Source: Bradyrhizobium sp. NFR13 (GTDB taxonomy: Bacteria; Pseudomonadota; Alphaproteobacteria; Rhizobiales; Xanthobacteraceae). From it: 32,526 nt of DNA. A model generated the notes under the pieces. It ran no database searches. It had not been told where the DNA came from and saw only the letters and a program-made list of their open reading frames with translations. The position numbers and the translations under genes were made by a program. This document shows, piece after piece, positions 1 to 10,425 of this stretch (positions within the stretch are counted from its first letter, which is position 1; every line of letters begins with the position of its first letter). The stretch spans positions 1 to 32,526 of the forward strand of contig NZ_FOTP01000014.1 of assembly GCF_900114605.1 (NCBI RefSeq), written 5' to 3'.

Positions 1-63
1 ACCCTGGGATGGAAAGATCCCTGGACAGTGTGACGGACGACCAAATCGAAATGCGTCCGGCTT

Positions 64-392
64 AAGTGCTTTGCGGCTACCCTGTCCCTCCGCCCTGGGA
101 CACTAATTTTGGTGATGGGACCGTTCGCCATGGCAGATGTGCAGGCAACCGAAAAAACACCGCAGGCGGAACGTCGGGCACTTGCTCGTGATTCCGAAAG
201 TCCTGATGCACACTCACTTGCGGAAGACCGCATTCGCATCAGGCCCAAGGGTGCAACGGGCACCCGGCGTTCCGCACGCCCTCTCACATGGGGGCGGGAA
301 TGCGACAGACGACGGCGCCCCCGCGCCGCAAACAATGGGGGCGATGACGCATGTCCGAAGGGAAGTGGCTGTTTGACAGTTGAATCAGGAGA
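64..392. repeat. Structured intergenic repeat, copy A
   Basis: This stretch matches, as reverse complement, the last ~320 bases of the window (about 32207-32526). It covers all but the first bases of the gene-free left end; positions 1-63 show nothing I recognise. Small open frames cross it, but the two copies differ by indels that shift frame, so it is unlikely to be coding. It contains nested perfect stems: 166-173 with 268-275, 202-209 with 236-243, 219-223 with 228-232, and 249-254 with 260-265. A run of six A (152-157) reads as six T on the minus strand, just after the outer stem. This looks like a dispersed element whose transcript could fold, perhaps an ncRNA read on the minus strand. 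The left boundary is uncertain because copy B reaches the window end. Confidence 0.8.
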
Positions 393-421
393 TTTGGGAA
401 AGTGATCGTGCGTGCGCCATA

Positions 422-594
422 CTCGTCATTCCGGGGCAGGCCGGGCCGCGAAGCGGGCCGGAATGAATCCGGAATCTTGAGATGGCTTGGCGTTGTCGAG
501 ACACTCCCATGTCGAGATTCCGGGCTCGGCCTCGGCGCCTGCGGCGCCGATCCCGCCCTCAGGCAAACCAATTGGTTCGCCGGGGAATGACGAG
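422..594. repeat. Multi-hairpin palindromic repeat downstream of metH
   Basis: The element is bounded by a perfect 11-bp inverted repeat, CTCGTCATTCC at 422-432 and its complement at 584-594. Inside lie further self-complementary parts: 469-478 against about 514-523, GGCGCC at 534-539 and 543-548, and the palindrome AACCAATTGGTT at 566-577. This resembles the abundant CGTCATTCCGG-type palindromic repeats of Bradyrhizobium and its relatives. It lies 16 bp past the metH stop codon, so it may act as a transcription terminator or mRNA-stabilising structure. No coding role is seen. Confidence 0.75.
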
Positions 595-609
595 GTGCCG
601 GACGTCGCG

Positions 610-4455
<3,846 letters not shown>

Positions 4456-4459
4456 GGGA

Positions 4460-5359
4460 TCAGGCAGCCTTGCGCGCGCCGTTCGGGCGGAAGCCCAACA
4501 AATGACTGATCGCGAAGACCAGATCGGCGCGGTTCATGGTGTAAAAATGGAAATCGGAGACGCCGTGCTTGGCGAGTTTCTGCACCTGGCCGGCAACGAC
4601 GGTGGCGGCAACGAGCTTGCGGGTCTCGGCATCGTCATCGAGGCCATCGAACTTGGCGGCGAGCCAGTCGGGCACGGTGGTGCCGGCGCGGGTAACGAAG
4701 CTGCGTGCCTGCTTGAAGTTATGCATCGGCATGATGCCGGGCAGCACGGGGATGTCGATGCCGCGGGCGCGGACCTTGTCGAGATAACGGAAATACAGGT
4801 CGTTATCGAAGAACACCTGGGTGATCGCGCGCGTCGCGCCGGCATCGACCTTGGCAGCAAGCACGTCGATATCGGCATCGAAGTCGGCGCTCTCCGGATG
4901 CTTTTCCGGATAGGCGGAGACGGTGACGTCGATGTCGGAATAGCGCTTGCGAATGCTGGCGACCAGATCGGCGGAGGTCTTGTAACCATCCGGATGCGGT
5001 ATATATTCCGTGCCGATGCCCGTGGTTGGATCGCCGCGCAGGGCCACGATGTGGCGAACGCCGGCCTCATGATAGCGGGTTACGACATCGTCGATTTCGC
5101 TCTTCGGCGCGCCGACGCAGGTGAGATGTGCCGCCGGGATCAGGCTGGTTTCTTTCAGCAGGCGGACGATGGTGGCGTGCGTGCGTTCCCGGGTCGAGCC
5201 CCCGGCGCCATAGGTCACCGAGACGAAAGACGGGGCGAGGGGGGCGAGGCGCTCGATGGTCTCCCAAAGGGTGCGGTCCATCTCCTCGGTCTTCGGCGGG
5301 AAGAATTCGAAGGAGATATTGGGAAGCTTGGTGGGGGTGGCCGGGTTGATCTCGGTCAT
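4460..5359 (-). CDS. metF: 5,10-methylenetetrahydrofolate reductase MetF
   Basis: Reduces 5,10-methylene-THF to 5-methyl-THF with NAD(P)H and FAD, supplying the methyl donor used by the adjacent metH. The protein is 299 aa, the usual bacterial MetF size. It has the N-terminal SFEFFPPK motif at 16-23 (catalytic Glu18), VTYGAGGS at 48-55 and the LRGDPT flavin/folate-site motif with Asp110. I chose the ATG at 5357-5359 because GGTGGAG (minus strand, 5369-5375) lies nine bases upstream. A GTG at 5374 would add five residues but sits inside that ribosome-binding site. It is the first gene of a metF-metH operon. No methionine regulator gene lies next to it, and no SAM or SAH riboswitch was recognised in the leader. 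Confidence 0.95.
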   Translation of the reverse strand: MTEINPATPTKLPNISFEFFPPKTEEMDRTLWETIERLAPLAPSFVSVTYGAGGSTRERTHATIVRLLKETSLIPAAHLTCVGAPKSEIDDVVTRYHEAGVRHIVALRGDPTTGIGTEYIPHPDGYKTSADLVASIRKRYSDIDVTVSAYPEKHPESADFDADIDVLAAKVDAGATRAITQVFFDNDLYFRYLDKVRARGIDIPVLPGIMPMHNFKQARSFVTRAGTTVPDWLAAKFDGLDDDAETRKLVAATVVAGQVQKLAKHGVSDFHFYTMNRADLVFAISHLLGFRPNGARKAA

Positions 5360-5368
5360 CGCATCGAA

Positions 5369-5388
5369 CTCCACCGCCCAAAGGCGGT
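5369..5388 (-). promoter_or_regulatory. metF ribosome-binding site overlapped by a hairpin
   Basis: On the minus strand, a perfect six-base-pair stem ACCGCC-TTTG-GGCGGT (5373-5388) runs into the Shine-Dalgarno GGTGGAG (5369-5375). The 3' arm shares GGT with the ribosome-binding site. The stem could modulate ribosome access to metF. A second perfect stem, GGACGC-TTCA-GCGTCC (5522-5537), lies farther up the leader. Confidence 0.4.
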
Positions 5389-5799
5389 ACCGGTTGTCAT
5401 CTGGCGCCAGGTCTTCAGAAGGTTAGATCCGGAGATTTTGGCTGCACTGCACAAAGATAGGTTACGGGTGGGGAGTGGAATAGCCCATCCTGAGTACTTA
5501 TGGGGTGGGAATTGGCCCAAAGGACGCTGAAGCGTCCAGGTATTCTCGCAGGAATGAAGGTGGGTGGGCAGGGACGGTTCTGCAACGAAATGGACTGTAA
5601 ATAGCTAATTATATTGATATTTATCCATATTTACTCGTTTGGGGCGGTTCTTCTGGAATGTGGGCAGATGCGATGAAATTGAGTTTATGTCTCAATTTAT
5701 CCCATCGATAGGGACTTCCTGCCTGCCGGGGATCGAGACGAGCCACCGGCTATCCAAAACGCCCTTTGCCCTCCCGAGAGGACGCACTAGCTTGGCCCC
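5389..5799. promoter_or_regulatory. Divergent intergenic region between metF and the LLM oxidoreductase
   Basis: About 410 bases without a recognisable gene must hold the promoters of metF (leftward) and the flavin oxidoreductase (rightward). An unusually AT-rich block lies at about 5595-5640. A perfect hairpin with a TGAA loop lies at 5522-5537. A perfect 8-bp inverted repeat, AAATTGAG then CTCAATTT with a 7-base spacer, lies at 5676-5698 and could be an operator. I could not assign -35/-10 boxes with confidence. Confidence 0.4.
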
Positions 5800-6816
5800 A
5801 TGATCCCGTTGTCCATTCTCGACCTCTCGGTCGTCACCTCCGGCACGCCACCCGCGGCGGCGCTCCGCAACAGCATCGATCTGGCCAGACATGCCGATGG
5901 TCTCGGCTATGTCCGTTACTGGCTGGCCGAGCATCATAACCTCGCTTCGGTCGCGAGCCCGGCGCCGGAAATCATGATCGGGCAGATCGCGGCGGTGACG
6001 CAGCATATCCGCGTCGGCTCCGGCGGCGTGATGCTGCCGAATCACGCGCCGCTGATGGTGGCCGAGCGCTTCAAGATGCTGGAGGCGCTGTTTCCCGGCC
6101 GCATCGATCTCGGCCTCGGCCGTGCGCCGGGCACCGATGGTGCGACAGCCTATGCGTTGCGCAACCGGCTTGCCGGCCGCGAGGGCGATGATTTCCTCGA
6201 GCGGCTGAGCGAACTGGTGCTGTGGGAGACGCGGCAATTCCCGGAAGGTCATCCCTATAACAACGTCGTGGCGATGCCGAATGACGTGCGGCTGCCGCCG
6301 CTCTGGCTGCTCGGCTCCAGCGACTACAGTTCGGATCTGGCTGCGCAGGTTGGTATGGGCTTCGCCTTCGCCCATCATTTTGCGTCCCACGACGCTGCTG
6401 ACGCGATGGTGCATTACCGCGCGCGCTTCAAGTCCTCGGGCTGGCGGCAGGTGCCGCATGCGATTCTCGCCGTCGCCGTGATTTGCGCCGAGACGGCCGC
6501 CGAAGCCGAGCGGCTTGCCTCATCGGCTGACCTCAATCGCCTGCGCCGCGACCGCGGCGAATACGCGCCGCTACCGAGTGTCGAGGAAGCACTGGCCTAT
6601 CCCTATAGCGACGCCGAGAAGGTGAAGATCGCACACAATCGGTCGCGGTTGTTCGTCGGCAGTCCGGCGACGGTGATGGAAAAACTGCAGCCACTCATCA
6701 GCGACTGCCAGGCCGACGAACTGATGGTCATCACCGCGATGTATGATCATGAGGCCCGGAAGCGGTCCTATGATCTGCTGGCGGATGTGTTTCAGTTGCA
6801 GAGAGCAGCAGCCTAG
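5800..6816 (+). CDS. LLM-class (luciferase-like) flavin-dependent oxidoreductase
   Basis: A 338-aa single-domain protein of the bacterial luciferase-like monooxygenase superfamily, a TIM barrel using reduced FMN or F420. Visible marks are the N-terminal strand SILDLS, the YWLAEHHN segment near residues 40-47, the IRVGSGGVMLPNHAP stretch typical of this fold, and FPGRIDLGLGRAPG. The pattern fits the YhbW/MsnO8-like subgroup. The substrate cannot be read from sequence. The ATG at 5800 is the first start; GAGG about 20 bases upstream is too far for a convincing ribosome-binding site. It stands first in a same-strand trio with VOC and YciI-like genes, a loose set of small redox/detoxification-type proteins. 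Confidence 0.85.
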   Translation: MIPLSILDLSVVTSGTPPAAALRNSIDLARHADGLGYVRYWLAEHHNLASVASPAPEIMIGQIAAVTQHIRVGSGGVMLPNHAPLMVAERFKMLEALFPGRIDLGLGRAPGTDGATAYALRNRLAGREGDDFLERLSELVLWETRQFPEGHPYNNVVAMPNDVRLPPLWLLGSSDYSSDLAAQVGMGFAFAHHFASHDAADAMVHYRARFKSSGWRQVPHAILAVAVICAETAAEAERLASSADLNRLRRDRGEYAPLPSVEEALAYPYSDAEKVKIAHNRSRLFVGSPATVMEKLQPLISDCQADELMVITAMYDHEARKRSYDLLADVFQLQRAAA

Positions 6817-6858
6817 GCGCAGCGACGAGGTCAGCGAGCGCCACGACAATGGGAGGGG

Positions 6859-7305
6859 ATGATGGCGCCTCTGGTGACACCGCGCGGCCTTGGCGAAGTC
6901 GTTTTACGTGTCAGCGATATGCCGCGCGCGATCAGTTTCTACCGAGATGTACTGGGCCTTGGTCTGCTCCGCGCCTTCGACGATCGGATTGTATTTCTCA
7001 AAGTGGAGGATGGCTTTGAGGGCCATGACCGCATCATCGGTCTTTTCCGGGCTGATCAGCCGTCCAATCGTGATGACACAGAGTGGTTGGCCCCCGATTT
7101 GCGGGCGCCCACTCTGCACCACTTTGCGCTGGAGATTGCGTTATCGGACTATCAGCCTGCTCTCGATGCCCTGACGAAAGCAGGTTTCAAGCCGAACACC
7201 TACGAACACCGATGGATCGGCTGGCGCTCCATTTACGTCACCGATCCGGACGGCAATATCGTCGAGCTGGTTGCGGTGGATGCGTCGATCTGCGAGGCGT
7301 CGTAA
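6859..7305 (+). CDS. VOC-family protein (glyoxalase/bleomycin-resistance/dioxygenase fold)
   Basis: A 148-aa vicinal-oxygen-chelate fold protein with two beta-alpha-beta-beta-beta modules. The first opens with GEVVLRVSDMPRAISFY and the second with LHHFALEIALSDYQPAL. The C-terminal signature DPDGNIVELV supplies the usual glutamate metal ligand, and the HH of LHHFALEI is the likely histidine side. The strong purine run GGGAGGGG ends directly at the ATG of 6859, so the next ATG at 6862 may be the real start. Members include extradiol dioxygenases, glyoxalases and antibiotic-binding proteins; the actual reaction is unknown. It follows the LLM oxidoreductase by 42 bases and may be co-transcribed. 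Confidence 0.85.
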   Translation: MMAPLVTPRGLGEVVLRVSDMPRAISFYRDVLGLGLLRAFDDRIVFLKVEDGFEGHDRIIGLFRADQPSNRDDTEWLAPDLRAPTLHHFALEIALSDYQPALDALTKAGFKPNTYEHRWIGWRSIYVTDPDGNIVELVAVDASICEAS

Positions 7306-7382
7306 GGTTTCGAGAGGAATGTCGGAATCGGGACTGCGGAAACGTCCTTGAGGCGGCGCCACCAAGAAACAGAGGATAACCC

Positions 7383-7793
7383 ATGCTCTATGCAATCCTG
7401 GCCTATCACGTCGAAGATGTTGTCGTGTCCTGGACGGCCGATCAGGACACTGCCGTGATGGCTGGTCTTCACGAGATTCACGAGAAACTGACAGCCGATG
7501 GCCAGATGGGTCCGGCTGCGCGGCTCGGCAGCACCAAGGGTGCATTCACCCTGCGCGGACCCGGTGCAGGCGTGGTCATCGACGGGCCCTTTGCGGAGAC
7601 CAAGGAGCAGTTGCTCGGCTTCTATGTGGTCGATCGCGCCACCCGCGAGGACGCCATCGCGACCGCGCGCGATCTGCGCCGCGTCAATCCGACTGCGGTC
7701 TATGAGATCCGGCCGGTTCAGTTATTCCTGCCGGGATCGCCGATGGCGGCGACGCATGCGTTGACCGATCATGTCAGGCCGGCGTCGTCCTGA
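7383..7793 (+). CDS. YciI/DGPF-domain family protein
   Basis: A small 136-aa cytoplasmic protein of the YCII-related (DGPF) family, a ferredoxin-like alpha/beta fold of mostly unknown function. The diagnostic stretch is DGPFAETKEQLLGFYVVD in the middle. An N-terminal MLYAILAYH strand and a C-terminal segment ending near VYEIRPVQLF complete the domain. A last ~18-residue tail is not part of it. AGAGGA lies 6 bases before the ATG. Relatives often sit beside ECF sigma factors, but none is present here. The stop codon is only six bases from the convergent pheA end, leaving little room for a separate terminator. Confidence 0.85.
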   Translation: MLYAILAYHVEDVVVSWTADQDTAVMAGLHEIHEKLTADGQMGPAARLGSTKGAFTLRGPGAGVVIDGPFAETKEQLLGFYVVDRATREDAIATARDLRRVNPTAVYEIRPVQLFLPGSPMAATHALTDHVRPASS

Positions 7794-7799
7794 AGCCGC

Positions 7800-8672
7800 T
7801 TACGACGTCGGCTCGCCGAAAGTCGCGCGGAACGGATGCGCCGGATAGACGCCGACGATCCTGAATTCGCGTGAGAAGAACTTCAGCTCTTCGAGCGCGA
7901 AAGCGAGGCTGCGGTCATCCGGATGACCGTCGACATCGGCATAGAACTGCGTGGCGAAGAATTCACCGTCGACCATGTAGCTTTCCAGCTTGGTCATGTT
8001 GACGCCGTTGGTGGCAAAACCGCCAAGCGCCTTGTAGAGCGCAGCGGGCAGGTTGCGGACGCGGAAGACAAAAGACGTGACGAGCGGTTCGGAGCCCTGC
8101 GGTGCCCACTTGGCGTCCTTCGACAGCATCACGAAACGCGTGGTGTTGTGATCCTCGTCCTCGACATCCTCGGCGAGAATTTCCAGCCCGTAAATATCGG
8201 CGGCGAGGCGCGAAGCCAAAGAGGCGCAGCTCTTGTCGCCGCGTTCTGCAATCGCGCGGGCCGAGCCGGCCGTGTCTGCGGCAACGATGGCCTTGATGCC
8301 GAGCTTGCGAATGATGCGGCGGCACTGGCCGAGCGCGTGGACATGGCTTTCCACCGTCTTGATGTCGGTGAGCTTGGTGCCGGGCAGCGCCATCATCTGG
8401 TGGTGAATGGGCAGAAACCACTCGCCGACGATATGCAGGCCCGACTGCGGCAGCAAATGATGGATGTCGGCGACGCGACCGGCGATCGAATTCTCGATCG
8501 GGATCATGCCGAGATCGGCTTCGCCCGAGGTGATCGCGGCCAGCGCGTCCTCGAAGGTGGCGCAGGGCAGCGGCTCGGCATTCGGAAACGCCTCGACGAT
8601 GGCGATATGGGAATTGGCGCCGGGCTCGCCCTGGAATGCGATCTTCATGATCTGATTTTTGGGAATGGTCAT
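7800..8672 (-). CDS. pheA: Prephenate dehydratase
   Basis: Converts prephenate to phenylpyruvate in phenylalanine biosynthesis. The 290-aa protein is monofunctional, without chorismate mutase. The catalytic domain spans about residues 10-185, with MIPIENSIAGRV near 56-67 and the active-site TRF motif at 178-180. An ACT regulatory domain follows at about 197-277. In the ACT domain the segment aligned with the usual ESRP phenylalanine-binding motif reads KLESYM, as happens in alphaproteobacterial enzymes, so feedback behaviour may differ from the E. coli type. The ATG at 8672 is chosen. A second ATG at 8648, just before KIAFQG, is possible but lacks a ribosome-binding site. It lies 21 bases downstream of kdsB on the same strand, presumably one operon. 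Confidence 0.96.
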   Translation of the reverse strand: MTIPKNQIMKIAFQGEPGANSHIAIVEAFPNAEPLPCATFEDALAAITSGEADLGMIPIENSIAGRVADIHHLLPQSGLHIVGEWFLPIHHQMMALPGTKLTDIKTVESHVHALGQCRRIIRKLGIKAIVAADTAGSARAIAERGDKSCASLASRLAADIYGLEILAEDVEDEDHNTTRFVMLSKDAKWAPQGSEPLVTSFVFRVRNLPAALYKALGGFATNGVNMTKLESYMVDGEFFATQFYADVDGHPDDRSLAFALEELKFFSREFRIVGVYPAHPFRATFGEPTS

Positions 8673-8693
8673 GGCGGGCCTTGTATCAGTCGC

Positions 8694-9434
8694 TCAGGTT
8701 TTTGCCAGTAGTCGGCGGGCGGTTTCGAGATCCGCGGGTGTATCGACGCCCAGCGGGACGCTATCGACGATGGCGGCGTCGATCCGCATGCCGGCTTCGA
8801 GCGCGCGGAGCTGTTCGAGCTTTTCGCGGACCTCCAGCGTCGAGGGGGCTAGCTTGACGAAGCTTTCGAGCGCGGCGCGCCGATAGGCATAGAGGCCGAT
8901 GTGATGGTAGCGGGGGCCGTCGCCATAGGGCGCTGTGGCGCGGGTGAAATACAGCGCGCGCAGCCGGCCCGGTCCGGCCGGCGAGCCGATCAGCTTCACC
9001 ACGCTCGGATTGGTGTGTTCCTCATCCTTGTGGATCTCGGTCGCCAGCGTCGCGATGTCGACCGCGGGGTCGTCGAGCAGGCGGACCGCGGCGCTAATGT
9101 CACCCGGCGGAATAGTGGGCAGGTCGCCCTGGACATTGACGATGGTCTGGACGTGCCCGGCCGGGTCCAGTTTGCACAGGGCCTCAAATATCCGGTCGGA
9201 CCCTGATGGATGGTCCGGGGAGGTCATGACCGCCTCGAAACCGTGGGCTTTAACGGCGTCCGCGATGTCGGCCGTATCGGTGGCGACGGCCACACGGCCC
9301 AGACCGGCCTCTTTGGCGCGTCGCGCCACATGCACGATCATCGGCAGCCCGCCAATATCGAGCAACGGCTTGCCGGGCAGGCGGGTGGCGGCCATCCGGG
9401 CAGGAATGAGCACCAGGGTGCGTGGGTCTGTCAT
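8694..9434 (-). CDS. kdsB: 3-deoxy-manno-octulosonate cytidylyltransferase
   Basis: Activates Kdo with CTP to CMP-Kdo for lipopolysaccharide inner-core synthesis in the cytoplasm. The protein is 246 aa, the normal KdsB length, when started at the ATG of 9432-9434. The nucleotide-binding motif [14 protein letters not shown] is at 11-24, SGSDR near 77-81 and VQGDLP with the metal-binding Asp104 at 101-106. An upstream in-frame start at 9491 would add 19 residues unlike the family and would run over a candidate regulatory site, so I reject it. No strong ribosome-binding site precedes the chosen start. It heads a two-gene operon with pheA and is divergent from cycM. Confidence 0.95.
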   Translation of the reverse strand: MTDPRTLVLIPARMAATRLPGKPLLDIGGLPMIVHVARRAKEAGLGRVAVATDTADIADAVKAHGFEAVMTSPDHPSGSDRIFEALCKLDPAGHVQTIVNVQGDLPTIPPGDISAAVRLLDDPAVDIATLATEIHKDEEHTNPSVVKLIGSPAGPGRLRALYFTRATAPYGDGPRYHHIGLYAYRRAALESFVKLAPSTLEVREKLEQLRALEAGMRIDAAIVDSVPLGVDTPADLETARRLLAKT

Positions 9435-9477
9435 GGCAAAATCGGCTTGGATTCCAGTGATCTTCCCCCCGAAAAGT

Positions 9478-9491
9478 ATGATGCAGATCAA
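9478..9491. promoter_or_regulatory. FNR/FixK-like box between kdsB and cycM
   Basis: The sequence ATGAT-GCAG-ATCAA differs by one base from the FNR/FixK anaerobox TTGAT-N4-ATCAA. It lies about 150 bases before cycM and 44 bases before kdsB. Given the neighbouring cytochrome gene, oxygen-responsive control is plausible, but a single imperfect site proves nothing. Confidence 0.3.
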
Positions 9492-9642
9492 AGGGCGCGG
9501 CGTTTATACGGGTTGCCAGAGGATGGGCAAACCGTTATCTCAAAACGGCAGGCCCAAGGGCCGCAGGAACGTGATTCCTGAGTGTGTCGAGGCCGTTGGA
9601 GCGGCCTTCCAATGACCTAAAACGGCGTGGGGCTTTTCGACT

Positions 9643-10191
9643 ATGGACTCCTTCGAACTCAACAAGATTATGGGCGCCATTCTCGGTACCTGCCTGGTTC
9701 TGATGGTGACGAATTTCACCGCCCAGGCCGTGTTTTCACCGAAGCATATGGAAAAGCCCGGCTTTGATATCGCCGTGAAGGAAGAGGCTGCCGGTGGCGC
9801 CAAGGCGGCCATAGCGCCGTCCGAACCGATCGAGAAGCTGCTGCAGACCGCGTCGGTTGAAAAGGGCGCCACGGCTGCGAAGAAATGCGCTGCCTGCCAC
9901 ACGTTTGAGAAGGGCGGTCCGAACCGCGTCGGTCCGAACCTGTTCGGCACCGTCAACGACCATATCGGCCAGGGCAAGGGCGGCTTCAATTTCTCGGCGG
10001 CCATGAAGGCCAAGGGCGGCACATGGACCTTCGAGGAGCTGAACAAGTTTATCGCCAATCCGAAGGGCACCGTGCCGGGCACGGCCATGGGCTTCGCCGG
10101 CATTCAAAAGGATAGCGAGCGCGCCGACGTGATCGCCTATCTGGCAACTCTCGCCGATAAGCCGGTGCCACTGCCCACTGCGGCGAAATGA
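9643..10191 (+). CDS. cycM: Membrane-anchored cytochrome c, CycM type
   Basis: A 182-aa electron carrier tethered to the periplasmic face of the inner membrane. In Bradyrhizobium CycM passes electrons from the bc1 complex to the aa3 oxidase. An uncleaved N-terminal anchor covers about residues 9-30. A charged, Ala-rich linker follows, and then a class I cytochrome c domain with the haem-attachment motif CAACH at 82-86. The methionine ligand is probably M149 in PGTAMGFAG. The overall length and arrangement match CycM (cytochrome c552). The gene is divergent from kdsB-pheA, as in related genomes, and ends before a strong intrinsic terminator at 10236-10263. A possible FixK-like box lies upstream. 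Confidence 0.95.
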   Translation: MDSFELNKIMGAILGTCLVLMVTNFTAQAVFSPKHMEKPGFDIAVKEEAAGGAKAAIAPSEPIEKLLQTASVEKGATAAKKCAACHTFEKGGPNRVGPNLFGTVNDHIGQGKGGFNFSAAMKAKGGTWTFEELNKFIANPKGTVPGTAMGFAGIQKDSERADVIAYLATLADKPVPLPTAAK

Positions 10192-10235
10192 GGACGGCGT
10201 CGTAACGCTGTTCCTTGGTAATTTATCATCGATCG

Positions 10236-10263
10236 AACGGCCAGGCTCAGCCTGGCCGTTTTC
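10236..10263 (+). terminator. Intrinsic terminator of cycM
   Basis: A near-perfect palindrome, AACGGCCAGG-CTCAG-CCTGGCCGTT, is followed by TTT (TTTT counting the last stem bases). It lies 45 bases after the cycM stop codon. The stem is strong and GC-rich; the T run is short but adequate. It isolates cycM from the downstream peptide transporter operon. Confidence 0.85.
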
Positions 10264-10425
10264 GTATCTGCATTACCAAAGCTTAAGCGGGACGTTTGGC
10301 CGCAAGGCGTTAGGATGCAACCGGCATGACGGGTGGTATCCTGCGGAAAAGCCGGCATAATCGGTCGAACCCTCGCCTTATATGGCCATTCTAATAGACT
10401 GCTTCGGTTCACAGGATTCAGCACA

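Noticed and set aside
109-405. Small open frames inside repeat copy A (and 32247-32456 in copy B)
   Set aside because: The frames do not correspond between the two copies because of indels, while the stems are preserved; this fits a non-coding repeat.
5389-5799. SAM, SAH or cobalamin riboswitch in the metF leader
   Set aside because: I looked for the conserved cores by eye and found none; only simple hairpins are visible.
10333-10425. GTG start for the first binding protein
   Set aside because: It would place 31 residues before the twin-arginine signal; the TTG at 10426 has AGGA at suitable spacing and gives a standard Tat signal peptide.
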